Shown: positions 1-10,150 of the stretch, piece by piece | Numbering within the stretch: position 1 is the stretch's first letter | How the letters are laid out: each line of letters starts with the position of its first letter | Source of the DNA: Acanthaster planci | Lineage: Eukaryota; Echinodermata; Asteroidea; Valvatida; Acanthasteridae | Direction: 5' to 3' | Assembly: GCF_001949145.1 (NCBI RefSeq) | Contig: NW_019091355.1 | Coordinates: 4,494,838-4,558,837, forward strand | DNA: 64,000 nucleotides | Program-made: the position numbers and the translations under genes | Notes under the pieces: generated by a model | Told to the model about the DNA's origin: nothing | Database searches by the model: none | The model's input: the letters and a program-made list of their open reading frames with translations, nothing else

Positions 1-65
1 CACTTGGTAAGCTAATCTTGCTCTGACCATGTCAAGTGGATATGTGAACAGTACTGCAATCACAC
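1..65 (-). CDS. SLC25A16: SLC25A16-like carrier, coding exon 5 (partial, runs off window)
   Basis: The exon starts after a TTTTACAG acceptor (phase 1) and continues past base 1 of the window. It encodes the rest of the Gly codon and then VIAVLFTYPLDMVRARLAYQ V, containing the second SLC25 signature PLDMVR at the end of helix 3, matching the SLC25A16 pattern TYPLDMVRxRLAxQV. With exons 1-4 this gives 127 residues of a protein that is about 330 residues in vertebrates. The remaining two-thirds of the carrier must lie to the left of the window. Confidence 0.9.
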
Positions 66-199
66 CTGTAAAACAATTTAGACACAGCATATTATATAAT
101 TGAGTCAATTTAAAGGCATAAAAAGGATCTTACAAACAAGCTCTAACACCTGCTACAACCAAACCCCTGAAGACAGAGAGGAGTGTCAAAGATTCCTAC

Positions 200-236
200 C
201 TGCAAGGGAGCCTGACAGCAACTTCTGTTTGGTTTT
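200..236 (-). CDS. SLC25A16: SLC25A16-like carrier, coding exon 4 (37-bp micro-exon)
   Basis: A very short exon with acceptor TCTCACAG and donor CTTGCAG|GTAGGA. It enters in phase 0 and leaves in phase 1. It encodes KTKQKLLSGSLA plus the first base of Gly, and so supplies the [K/R]LLxGSxAG start of transmembrane helix 3 that must precede the second carrier signature. It is too short to stand out as an ORF, and was found by looking for the missing helix-3 start between the flanking exons. With it, exons 3, 4 and 5 read through continuously. Confidence 0.8.
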
Positions 237-637
237 CTGTGAGAAAAGACTAGTGCTGATTAGTATTAGTAATATTAATTGTGATGGTTAAGACTGACAA
301 ATTTAAGTTGTAACAGAAGAACTATCCCACATTTAACAGCACATTTACACGTAAAAGAAAGGGTTACTTCTGTAAGTTAAGCCCAACAGTCCTCAATCCT
401 TCGACCGTTGGGGGACTGAAAATGGGTTAAGGATTGAGGACCAGTACGGTTAATGTAAAAAATACATACTATGAATCCAGTACTACATTACGTGACTGAC
501 TATTCCAAAACCAGGCTTCAATAGGTAATTTTGATGTTTGACAATTCTTCTTCACCACTGCTGGCTTTCAGACCTCAAAGTGATCCAAAGTAACAATTTG
601 TCTGTAGAAAGCTTTGGTAGTAAAGATCAATGCAAGT

Positions 638-665
638 TGTGGATTTGGCATTGTGGATTTGGCAT
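638..665. repeat. Perfect 14-bp tandem duplication
   Basis: TGTGGATTTGGCAT occurs twice in direct succession in the SLC25A16-like intron between exons 3 and 4. Each copy contains TGTGGATT, which matches the FoxH1 consensus, though its distance from Pitx and the small size make chance likely. Confidence 0.8.
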
Positions 666-1169
666 TGTTTATGTGTCTATTTGGTATCATCTTCCAGATT
701 ATACCTTATAATTCTTTAGTCTGGTTTTGAAATGGCAGGTCACATAAAATGTGTACTTTAATTGTAGAATACTGCCATTATTTTACATAATACATGTACA
801 TAAATTTACAGCACACGGACGTGTAAATGATGCAACGGTTTCAACACCATTGTCCTTTAATTTTCTAGGACAGAGAACATCAGGTAAAGGGAAGTACCTA
901 GCTCATTGTCTGCATGTACATCATCATGTAGTTTGTAACACACTGACAGGTTTCTGAATTGTTTTAATCATCTCATCGTCACAAAGCTAGGGCTGCAGAA
1001 GCGACTGGTGGTAAACTGGTGGGACATCTCACACATGAAAGTAACCAGGTGAGTCAGGGGTAGAAGATCCACCGGAACAAGCTTGTCTAATCCCAAACCT
1101 AACAGACTTCGCCTGACCATGGTTAACAGTACGCTTATCTTAGCTCCCAGAAATGGCAGAAGCACTGTG

Positions 1170-1626
1170 TAGGGCTGAGTCTATTCAAATAATTCACTAT
1201 TCAAATATTCGACCTTCAATTTGATCGAATATCCAAATATTCAGTCGTACCTACCAGCAGATTGTTGATGAACAAACCGTATACAAAATCAGTAGCAATA
1301 ATGCACACAATTGAACATTATGATCAGTGTAATAGCTTCTTACATCTAGGAGAATCTCCAGCCACGATTTAGCAAGATTTAAAAGATGACCAAACTTCCT
1401 GCCCTGTTCTAAATTTCAATACCTTTAAAATTGTTGCATGAATAATTTCCTTTATGAATCATTGTAAGATTTCTGTCACTCTTCACTTGAATCTGCTTGA
1501 AACAAGCCTCCATAGGCTATTTTTCTAATTTAAAAACCAAAGGAAAATTCTCCCTTCCTTTTCATGAATTTTGCATTCAAATATTCAAATTCGAAAAACA
1601 ACATTCCGTTATTCGGCACAGCCCTA
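1170..1626. mobile_element. hAT-like non-autonomous DNA transposon (457 bp)
   Basis: The ends are TAGGGCTGAGTCTATTC on the left and, on the opposite strand, TAGGGCTGTGCCGAATA on the right, imperfect terminal inverted repeats of the kind seen in hAT elements. The flanks are GCACTGTG (1162-1169) and GCACTGCG (1627-1634), an 8-bp target-site duplication with one mismatch, as expected for hAT. The interior is AT-rich with attcaaatatt-type subrepeats at both ends and carries no transposase reading frame. It lies inside the SLC25A16-like intron between exons 3 and 4. Confidence 0.72.
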
Positions 1627-1754
1627 GCACTGCGTCGGGCACTGTTCAGAACATACCTCTGTGACAGTTATTCTAAACGGTCAGCACAGAGTGTCGTTAC
1701 TCCGACCACAAAGAAAATGCAATGGATCTGTATTGTCATCATCATGCATTATAC

Positions 1755-1888
1755 CTTTTTGAACCAGTCATACGTCACAAACTGTATCGCCCCATATGGA
1801 AAGGTGCGCACCATCATGGCACCGTTGCCACGGTACAGTCCCCGCACTCCTTCATGCTCTACTACTTTGGCAAGAGAGGACCATACAC
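1755..1888 (-). CDS. SLC25A16: SLC25A16-like carrier, coding exon 3
   Basis: The 134-bp exon has acceptor CTTTCAG and donor AAAAAG|GTATAA. It enters in phase 1 and leaves in phase 0. It encodes VWSSLAKVVEHEGVRGLYRG, then NGAMMVRTFPYGAIQFVTYD and WFKK. The EGxxGLYRGNGAMMxRxFPYGAIQF block is the matrix amphipathic helix plus helix 2 typical of SLC25A16 and SLC25A42 and is the most diagnostic stretch of the gene. The splice junctions with exons 2 and 4 preserve frame. Confidence 0.94.
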
Positions 1889-2632
1889 CTGAAAGAGCAA
1901 AGGTATTAACACGTTGACTTGCCGACCACAACAAGGCTATTTGTTGTGATGGACGTATACTCAGGGAAGAGATGCGTTTGGCGGTGTGGTAAGAATGCAC
2001 TGGCTATGTTGTATAAATACAAACCCCTAGCGCGCAAGAGGACAACAGCTTTGTCACGGTTGTGCTTAATTTCTCACAGCCTAATGCTTTTACAGTAAAG
2101 ATAACGTGGGTAATATGTACAAAGGTGGAAATATAATTTCACCAGTGGATGCGCTTTATTTCATGTAGCACTGAAGAAACAAAATCAATACACTACAGCT
2201 GTTGAAATGTCTGTGCCACTGCAGAGGCAGGAGTCCTCCCCTCGTAATCTTGTATCAGATCCATGTAAATTGTAGTTGGCGTAACTGAACGGTCAACTCG
2301 TATCATAAAAACACTTAAGAAATGATTGTGTCACAGCCTCAACGGAAATGAAAATAACCTGATGAATATGTGCCCATGTGTGCTTTGCTTTGCAAAGAGG
2401 TTGACCTCCGCACGTACACCGGCAGCCATCGTGAATTCCAAAGTAACTCAACATAAAGCTAACACGCCACTGTTCTCTACATTTGCAGGGAATGTTAGCC
2501 CCAAGTGCAGCCTGACACCTTACATCCTCAAAACCGATCCCTCTCAAAATAGGACAGTACTCGCACAAAACTTGTGTACAAGTGATTCAAGGAGTTGTTT
2601 ACCAAGGATTGCAAAAACATGATGTTGGAGGA

Positions 2633-2890
2633 GTAGATCCAGAACAAACTTTGGGGGGGGGGAGCATTTTTGGAGGTGGGTGGGTTCAAAAATATTTCGA
2701 AGCTTTTATGTAACCTTTTATGGCCTTTTTGTAGGGCACAGATATATTTTAGGACTTTAAACACATATTTGCAAGGGAGAAGAAAGAAATTTACAAAAAA
2801 AACCACCTTTCTCATTATTTTTCCCAAAAAAGGAGGGGGGAGAGGGTTGCTTTTCCTGGGTTGGGGATGGCCCCTCAATTTCCCCCCCCC
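2633..2890 (+). repeat. G-rich dispersed repeat, copy 1
   Basis: Begins GATCCAGAACAAACTTTGGG and has long G and C homopolymer runs. Blocks such as ttatgtaacctttta-tggcctttttgtaggg recur in inverted form at 39712-39974, and a more diverged relative lies at 35232-35494. It lies in the carrier intron between exons 2 and 3. No coding capacity is seen. Family unknown. Confidence 0.6.
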
Positions 2891-3020
2891 ATCCACCCTC
2901 GATTACATGCCGAGAAAATACAGCGCTGGATTACATTCGAACATCCATGTACCAATACAATGCTTAAGCACACTACACGTTTATCTGTACTACATGTAAC
3001 CTCTTTCATTAGGATCTTAC

Positions 3021-3113
3021 CAAGATGATTGTAATATTGATGATGGGCTTGTAGGAGAATTTTGACCCGGTCAAGAGGGGCTGTTGTCACTTTGCCACAA
3101 CATCCTGCAATTC
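3021..3113 (-). CDS. SLC25A16: SLC25A16-like carrier, coding exon 2 (first carrier signature)
   Basis: The 93-bp exon (phase 1 to phase 1) has acceptor TTTCAG and donor G|GTAAGA. It encodes IAGCCGKVTTAPLDRVKILL followed by QAHHQYYNHL, ending in the first base of a Gly codon. The segment APLDRVK is the first Px[D/E]xx[K/R] signature of the SLC25 family, at the end of helix 1, and LLQAHHQYYNHLG closely resembles the SLC25A16 matrix loop (vertebrate LLQAHNHHYKHLG as I recall it), which favours SLC25A16 over other carriers. The intron upstream (3114-4202) contains a large foldback repeat; the intron downstream (1889-3020) contains a G-rich dispersed repeat. Confidence 0.93.
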
Positions 3114-3213
3114 CTGAAATCAGAACCAAAAAACTTAAATTTTAAGAAATGTTATTCAATGTTTGAATATTCTGAAATTATAGTAAACCCTTCACTGATA
3201 ATGGCTTTGGCAT

Positions 3214-3830
3214 AGTGTAGCGTGTCCTGCCCATTAGGCTCTACAGTCACATGCCTATATACCAAATTTTGGTTGACTTTTTCAAGCGCTTCGAAATGAA
3301 AGCATTTTCACGATTGGAGTTACTCGATGTACGCCATACCCTTCTAAATCAATCCATGACTGCGTAATCTTACCTCCTACTTTTCGAGAAACTTGCAGCT
3401 AATTATTGAACTTCATTGGTTCGTGCACATTGACTTTGACAGCTTGAATCATCATGGCGTCAAGTTTGTGACCCCTTAACCGTTATGCAAATACAGCACC
3501 AGGTGTTCAGATGCGATGGCTAGTTCCTGTTTACCCATGCATGGGCTGGCAGTCATGGCAGTGAGCAGTTTAGGTGATTTGAGCTGTCAACGTCAATGTG
3601 CACAAACGTATGAAGTTTAAAGATTAGCTGCGAATTTCTCGAAAAGAAGGAGGTAAGATTATGTAATGAAGGATTGATTTGGAAGCGGAGAGGGTTATGG
3701 TGTACATTGAGCAACTCCAATCGTGAAAATGCTTTTATTTCGAAGCGCTTGAAAAAAGTCAACAAAAATTTGGTATAGGCCTAGTGGATGGGCATGTGGC
3801 TGTAGGGGAGCGCAGTGTACTATAGGTGGG
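3214..3830. repeat. Large foldback (inverted repeat) element in carrier intron 1
   Basis: The left arm (about 3214-3450) and the right arm (about 3565-3830) are reverse complements with moderate divergence. For example GGTTGACTTTTTCAAGCGCT at 3272 pairs with the complement of the block ending near 3762, and the blocks around ATTTTCACGATTGGAGTTAC and cctacttttcgagaaa also pair. A spacer of roughly 110 bp separates the arms. It is probably a foldback or MITE-type element or two inverted copies of one repeat. No target-site duplication was identified. Confidence 0.75.
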
Positions 3831-4202
3831 TTTTATTCCTCCATGGCGTTACGAACCCAAAAAGTCAGAACCTCTTTGGGCAGAAATTAAAACTACAAAA
3901 CTTGTCTGGGAAAATGCCATCGGAGTGAAATTAAATAATTTACACATCCTTACGACGAGCATCAATCATGATGACCGTTGCCTTCCAAAATTCCTCTAAT
4001 CTGACGTGGATACGGTTAACCAACTGGCCATGCACGCTCTGCGTGATAGCTCTTAACATGAAAGTTGTCAAGCCATAGCATCAGGCGCGGCCACACGTAC
4101 GGTCAGGCCTAACAGTAACAACTGCTGCTAATAAATCGATAAACAGTATAAAATGATTAGATACAAACAGTTAATTGCTGCAAAAACTTGGGAAGTAATT
4201 AC

Positions 4203-4254
4203 CACCGGCGAGAGAATTTTGGATGATTTCGCCAGATCCTGCCAGAGCAGTCAT
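4203..4254 (-). CDS. SLC25A16: SLC25A16-like mitochondrial carrier, coding exon 1
   Basis: First coding exon of a mitochondrial inner-membrane carrier of the SLC25 family. It encodes MTALAGSGEIIQNSLAG plus the first base of the next Gly codon. The ATG is preceded two codons upstream by an in-frame TAA, so this start is the only reasonable one. The exon ends GCCGGTG followed by GTAATT, a phase-1 donor. The end (SLAGG) runs straight into IAGCCGK of exon 2, which is the start of transmembrane helix 1 in SLC25 carriers. The N-terminal leader is shorter than the human SLC25A16 leader as I recall it. SLC25A16 (Graves disease carrier) has been linked to coenzyme A or related cofactor transport; the close relative SLC25A42 is the main alternative. 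An NRF1-like GCATGCGCG lies about 85 bp upstream at 4337-4345, compatible with a mitochondrial gene but weak. Confidence 0.82.
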
Positions 4255-5948
4255 GTCTTATCCTGATACCGGCAATTCCGTATGTGTCACGCATACCGTG
4301 CACTAGCACTCGTCTTGCTGAACTGGTGCATATAATGCATGCGCGAACGCGGATTATGGCATCACATCACATCGGACCACATGGTTTCGCCTATGATCAA
4401 AGAGGGGATTTCAGTCTAAAATTTGTCAGTCAGTTGATTCGGTTTCTGAACATTCGGACTGACAGAAAATTAGCTTATTTTTTTCTAAACAAGCTTTAAC
4501 TATTTTGTTATAGGAATAATATCTCAGTAAAGGTATTTGTACCAAACATATGAAAAAGACAATATTCGTGACATCCCCTTGTCTAGATTTGGGATCGCCC
4601 CCTGGAAACTATGTTTAGGGAACACGATGAGAAGTTTGCTGGTTCCGGCTAGCCGGATCGTACGGAGCCCCTGAGGGGACAGAGAAAAGTCAGACAGGTA
4701 TAGATTTTTGTAAAATTCGTTCTTCAGGAATAATTGCAGGTGCGGATCCGGGGTCGACCCCCATGCTCTTAGTAAAAACAGGGCCCCCACAGGTGCCCCC
4801 ACTAAGAAAAAACCCGGATGAGTGGATATTGAACAAGGCCAACAAAAACTTACCCCATAACTATACCATTGCAAGCTGGTGCCCCATAAGATGCTAGTGC
4901 CCTCCACTAGTAAAATCCTAATCCTAGCTACGCCACTGGTAAAAAAAAAAAAAAAAAAGGTTAAAAATTGGGAAAATGATTAAAAATAAGTGAAAACAAA
5001 TACCATCGTAAGCAGTGTATGTCACGTCATGTTTCATCATCGTGCCCGCTTGCCCGTAAAAAAACAACAAAGTTCAGGCCCTGACTCCCCGGACTACAGG
5101 ACGAATAATGCGTAGACAAGTGGAAAATCGGAAAATAGTGAGGAGTAGCACAGGAACTCCTGCATTCTTTCAAAGATATTTTACTAACGAAAACGAATAT
5201 GGATATATGCGTCCCCGTGTTGTACATTACACCATCACTGTTTCTCTTAACTCGAGCATGCCGCTGTCGTCAACCATGGTAAGTTCCACAATATGTAGCA
5301 TATACAAAACAGGGAAAGGGAGTGTTTCATTTTTTGGCATTCCTGATCCTGTTATCTCTAACATAGCAACAACAAAAATCACAGAAAATTTCTTTGACGA
5401 AGTTTAGAGCCTCATAGGGCGAAGCCAGAATCCCTTGTACGTGTATATTTTGGGGCAAGTTTTTGGCAGGTTCTGTATGGTAGGCCTACATATTTTATAG
5501 ACTAATGATTGACTTCGTAGAGTTGGAAGGTGCGCCTACGTAAATAGGCCAGAAATCTGTCAGTCAAGATGGTTAATAAAAGTTATAGGCACTAGAGAGT
5601 TCTGACAGCCATGGAAATGGGGAATTGAAGAAATATGACACTGAACCTCTGGCCTGGAATTGGGGTTCCCAATTCTGAGCAATCGGGCCCGTCAGAAAGT
5701 GGTAGTTTTTAGCCGTTTTGCTGAGGACAGGGAAATTTCCTTCATTTAGGGATGGTCTGCTTTGGCTGAGAATTTCTCAAAACGTCATTACCCACCAAAA
5801 TGAAAGACGACATGTTTAATCATCATTTTTTGGGGCAGACTGAACACCTGTTAAAGTTTTGATTATTATTACAATAATTTTGAGGTAAAGGGATTTATCA
5901 CTGTTTCTATGGGAGTTTATTTACGGGCTGCACCCAGAGGCTAATTTG
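4255..5948. other. Gene-free 5' flank of the carrier gene, with dispersed repeats
   Basis: No convincing exon is seen. The stretch around 4890-4945 contains AATCCTAGCTACGCCACTGG followed by an 18-base A run, resembling the 3' end of a dispersed element. 4940-5105 resembles 41345-41560 (shared tttcatcatc...cgcttg(t/c)ccg and cctgactccc segments). A lone GTAAGT donor consensus follows ATG at 5276-5284 on the plus strand, but no partner exon was recognised. Confidence 0.5.
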
Positions 5949-6080
5949 GTGGGAACTGCACTTTTCTGGTTCACGAACCACTACGAAATTCACGCATAAA
6001 CTGTCGCGCCAATTCCAAAACGAACAGTCCCCATACTAACATGGCTCTTTTCAACCGATGAGGGAGTGCTTTTTCTTAAG
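5949..6080 (+). repeat. ~130-bp direct repeat, left copy
   Basis: The segment ggtgggaactgcactttt-ctggttcacgaaccactacgaaat...cacgcataaactg...tggctcttttcaaccgatgaggg is repeated, diverged, at 9116-9240 (right copy). The two copies bracket the tandem array. They may be remnants of one dispersed element, possibly a SINE (GGTTCACGAACC is faintly like a tRNA B box), or duplication end points. Confidence 0.6.
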
Positions 6081-6179
6081 ACTGATTCCCTTTCCTGGTG
6101 ACATTTACATTCAAACGTATCCTTCCCAGCCCCAATAGTTCATATGGATCTGTCCACGAAGCAGTGGAGTGTTTGTCGT

Positions 6180-8660
6180 TGAGTCTAGAAATATGAAAAC
6201 GGAACAATCTTCAATGGATAAAGCAACATGTAAAGTTTGGGACAACACCAAGATCGGTTGGATTCAACAATAATCAGACTATTTAAACACAAATATAGAA
6301 GCCCATCATTGCTGGAAAATCACTCGAATAACGAGTGTACTCTGCGGAACGGACAAAGCGGCAAGTTCGACTGACCTAAAAAGTCATCTTCATTTGCTGC
6401 TATTTCTCTTGCTTTTCAAACTATGGAAGTTTGAAAGTATCAAAATGAAACATTTTCCAGTGGAAAGAGAAACTTTCCGATGACACCAAGATCGGCCGAT
6501 TTGGACAATAATCACACTATTTAACTAATCAAGGATTTATAGACCCCGTAAGATGTGAACACAAGCAAAATTGCACAAAAATAGCGAGCAGTTGGACAAG
6601 AACTCTAGCCTTCTTTTGGATATATGTCTTTAATATACAGCAAATATGAATATAAAACTCACATCAATGGACACATGAATATTTGCCGTATGCTATAAAA
6701 ATAATTATAGGGAGGCGTCTCTGCGCAGGTAGAGGCTGAGTATGGTGTGGTCAAAGGGAGGATTGCTCAAAAACACGGAGTAGGATGGAAACAACTGTCG
6801 AAATTTTTGTATATAAAACGTACGGCACCGGATAGAGGTTTAAAAATATGCCCTTTCCGATGCCACCACGATTTCCAGCTTTGGACAACTTTCAGACATT
6901 TCATGCTCAATAGTGAGTCATCTTTGCTCAGGAAAAGACCTAGTAAGCTGTGGAGAAAGGGAGAGTTGGAAAAAAGCGGGAAGAAAACAACTATCGCCTT
7001 CTTTCGGGAATATTTCCCTGTAACTACAGCAAATGTGGATTTGAAACGAAAAGAAAAATAAACATACGAATCCCTTTTTGATGCCACCACGATTGGTAGA
7101 TATGGATAATTTTCAGATCATTTGCGCTCAAATATACGGAGCCTTCTTTACGCAGGAACAGAACCGGTAAAGTGTGTTTGTACAAGGGGAGACTGGCATA
7201 AAAATAAGAAGCAGTTGGCCAAAGAATCTAGTCTTCTTTCTTGAATATTCCCCTAACTACAGCAAATATGGATACGAAACTTACATCAGTGGTTAGAGGA
7301 ACATGTGCTCTTTCAGATAACACCAGGAGTGCCATATTTGAATAATTGGGCGAATATATGGAGCCTTCTTTGTGTGGGAATAGAGCCCATAAAGTGTGGA
7401 CAAAGGGAAAATTGCACAAAAATGGAAAGCAGGTTGAGAAGAACTTTCGCCTTCCTTTTTTGATATTTCCTTAATTACAGCAAATATGGATATGAATGTT
7501 ACATCAAAATGAATGTTACATGGTTAGAGGAAGATGTGCCCTTTCAGATGCCACTACGATTGCCAGATTTAGATAACTGTCAGAGTTTTTATTCTGGAAT
7601 ATAGGGAACTTTCGTTATGCAGGGAACAGAACCAGTAAAGTGTAGACAAATTGAGAATTGCACAAAAATATGAAGCAGGCTGAGAAGAACTTTTGCCTTC
7701 TTGTTTGATATTTCCCAATAAGGATTTGAATGTTACATTAATGGTTAGAGGAACAGGTGCCCTTTCAGATGCCAGATTTGGATAATTTCAGGGCATTTAT
7801 GCTCGAATATAATGAAACCTCTTTTATGGGCCAACAGATCTGGTAAAGTGTGCACAAGGGGAGAATCGCACAAATATAGCAAGCAGTTAGACATGAACTG
7901 TTGCTTTCTTTCTTAGATATTTTTATTTCTGATTTAAATATGGATATAAAACTTACATCAATAAGTCGAAGAATATGTGCCCTTTTGGATGCCGGCACGA
8001 TTGCCAGATTTGTATTATTTTCAGAGCATTTATTTTTGAACAATGTATATGGATCAATCTTTATGCGGAAACAGATCTGGTAAAGTGTGGACAAACAGAG
8101 AATCGCACTAAAAAGCAAGCAGTTGGATAAGAACTGTTGCCTTCTTTCTTAAATATTTCCATTTCTGAGTTAGATATGGATATGAAACCCACATCAATAG
8201 GTAGAGGAACATGTGTCCTTTCGGATGCCACCACCATTGGCAGATTTGCATAATTTTCAGGGAATTTATGCTCGAATATGCGGGAACAGAATCGGTAAAG
8301 TGTGGATAAAGGGAGAATCGCACAAAATAGGAAGCAGGTCGTAAAGAACTTTAGCCTTCTTTCTGGGATATTTCTCTAACTACGGCAAATATGGAAACGA
8401 AACGTACACCAATAGATAGAGGAACATGTGCCCTTTCAGATTCCACTACGATTGCCAGATTTGGATATTTTTCAGAGCATTTATGCTCCAATATATGGAG
8501 CCATCTGAGATTTGCACAACAACAGCAAGCAGTTGGACAAGGACTCTAGCCTTCATTCTGAGATATTTCCCTAACTACAGCAAATATGTTTATGAAGCTT
8601 ACATATATGGTAAGAGGAACATGTGCCCTTTCAGATACCATCAACATACACACATTTCCA
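6180..8660 (+). repeat. Degenerate tandem array, ~11 units of ~200-240 bp
   Basis: A unit block resembling gatgccaccacgattgccagatttggataattttcag recurs near 6242, 6482, 6860, 7080, 7316, 7547, 7768, 7988, 8224, 8439 and 8635. A second block in each unit (agaactctagccttctttcttggatatttccctaa-type) recurs near 6598, 6986, 7221, 7440, 7683, 7893, 8128, 8343 and 8539. Spacing is about 196-243 bp except for one 378-bp gap. The leftmost units are the most diverged. The reading frames inside are broken and differ between units, so the array does not look protein-coding. Confidence 0.85.
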
Positions 8661-9115
8661 GCTTCCTCGAAAACAATGGAATGTATGGACTTATAAACAT
8701 TGTTATATCGGCCTGCCAAATGCTGAAGATCTTGCAGTCTGGTATGTCTTACGCTACAGACGTGAAGAACTCTTGCCAGCACTCCAGGGAGTGATCAACT
8801 GGTCCTGATGGTAGGGACCAGTCTTTCGTTAATTGCGTGGAGTTTTGGGAAAATTAAGTTTCTTGGTAATTCTCAGAAATATACTGCACAACCGAAAGAC
8901 TTTATTTTCTCCATAAAAATTAAAAGACTCACCTCTGACTTCATGCCAGTGAAGCCCCTATTCTTTCGTTGTCGTCGGTTCCTGCCATGCCGTACCTTGA
9001 ATGCAAATAAAATCCCATCACAATTTTCAGCAAAGAACACAATAAAGCATCACAGTGCTTTGAGACCCGAGCTGGACTGAGAGAGGGCGCAACTTTCCTG
9101 ACAACTTAGGCTCCT

Positions 9116-9240
9116 TTGGTGCGAACTGCAATTCGCTGGTTCACCAACGACTATGAAATGCACGCGATGCTACCAACAAAATGAGTACTCCTGACCAACA
9201 AGGCTCTCTTCAACGGATGAGGGGTGCGTCTGCTCGAGGC
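9116..9240 (+). repeat. ~130-bp direct repeat, right copy
   Basis: Counterpart of 5949-6080, sharing the segments gtgcgaactgcaattcgctggttcaccaacgactatgaaatgcacgc and tggctctcttcaacggatgagggg in the same order and orientation with base changes. It lies just right of the tandem array and just left of the retrotransposon remnant. Confidence 0.6.
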
Positions 9241-9479
9241 AGATTGCTCAGCAGAGTTGAATTTTACTTGTCGAAGATTATCAGCGACAAATGTCGTACC
9301 TTAGGGCGAAAATACATGAAATACAAACGTCTCCGAATCTTTACGAATGATATAATTACAATACGGGAGATTCACAACAGTACGCCCTGTACCCAAACTG
9401 GTTTTAAGTCTCCATGGATTGAAAAAAAAAATCATCAGTTATTTTATAATTCTGGACTATATTGTTTGGGGGATAATAG

Positions 9480-10150
9480 TGTTCTTGCCAATCCAGAATG
9501 GCTAGCCTTATGTTAAACAAACACTTTGCGACCAGTTTCTTGATAAATGGAGACAAGATGCATACTCATCTAGTAAATGTTATTTGTATAGAGTATTAAG
9601 ACAGAGCTCTGTTTGAAAAAAAGCTTAATTCGTTTGTCTCCCAGTCTTTGCTCTTCACTTTGTAAATTCCGTACTGTAAACCATAGGCTGCCTGTCGAAG
9701 TAGGGAGATGTCGTAACATTGATAGAGACTTCCGTTACTGTACACTCTGCAACGAAAGTGTGTTAGGAGATGAGGTTCATGTCATATTTGAATGTTTAAA
9801 AATGCAAGACCTAAGGCTTAAATATATTCCAAAGAGACTTTGGGATCATCAACACCTTTCAGTTCTTTCCCTCGACCAGGTCTTTAATTGCTCTGGGCGC
9901 AAGCTTGCTAACTTTGTCATGTATGCTAAGGAATGCTTCCCCTTGAATAGGTATAATTAATGTTGAATGTCAGTTAAAGCTTTGTTTGTATGGCCCTCTT
10001 TAATCCTTTCGTGTATATAAAAGGCTGTACCTTCTAGTTAAGTTGGGAAAAGCCATCCTACGTCGTAATGTGTAATAGTGTTGCGCTCCACAATTAGATG
10101 TTGTTATTTAAACAAATTCTGAGCAATAAAACATTCCTGTAAAAAAATCA
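9480..10150 (+). pseudogene. Non-LTR retrotransposon 3' end, decayed
   Basis: The frame starting near 9613 encodes a segment with FRTVNHRLPVEVGR, then CTLCNESVLGDEVHVIFEC, the Cys-His pattern CxxC...H...C found at the C-terminus of many LINE reverse transcriptases in marine invertebrates. Upstream, 9515-9595 reads VKQTLCDQFLDKWRQ and YLYRVLRQSS in another frame, which belongs to the same protein. A frameshift near 9610 therefore separates the two parts, and no catalytic reverse transcriptase motif is present. After the stop (9960) comes a 3' UTR-like stretch with AATAAA near 10127 and a short A run at about 10141. It is a 5'-truncated, inactive copy. Confidence 0.72.

Noticed and set aside
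968-1165. Minus-strand open frame between carrier exons, considered as the missing exon for helix 3
   Set aside because: It has no carrier motif, and the 37-bp exon at 200-236 supplies the expected residues in the right phase.
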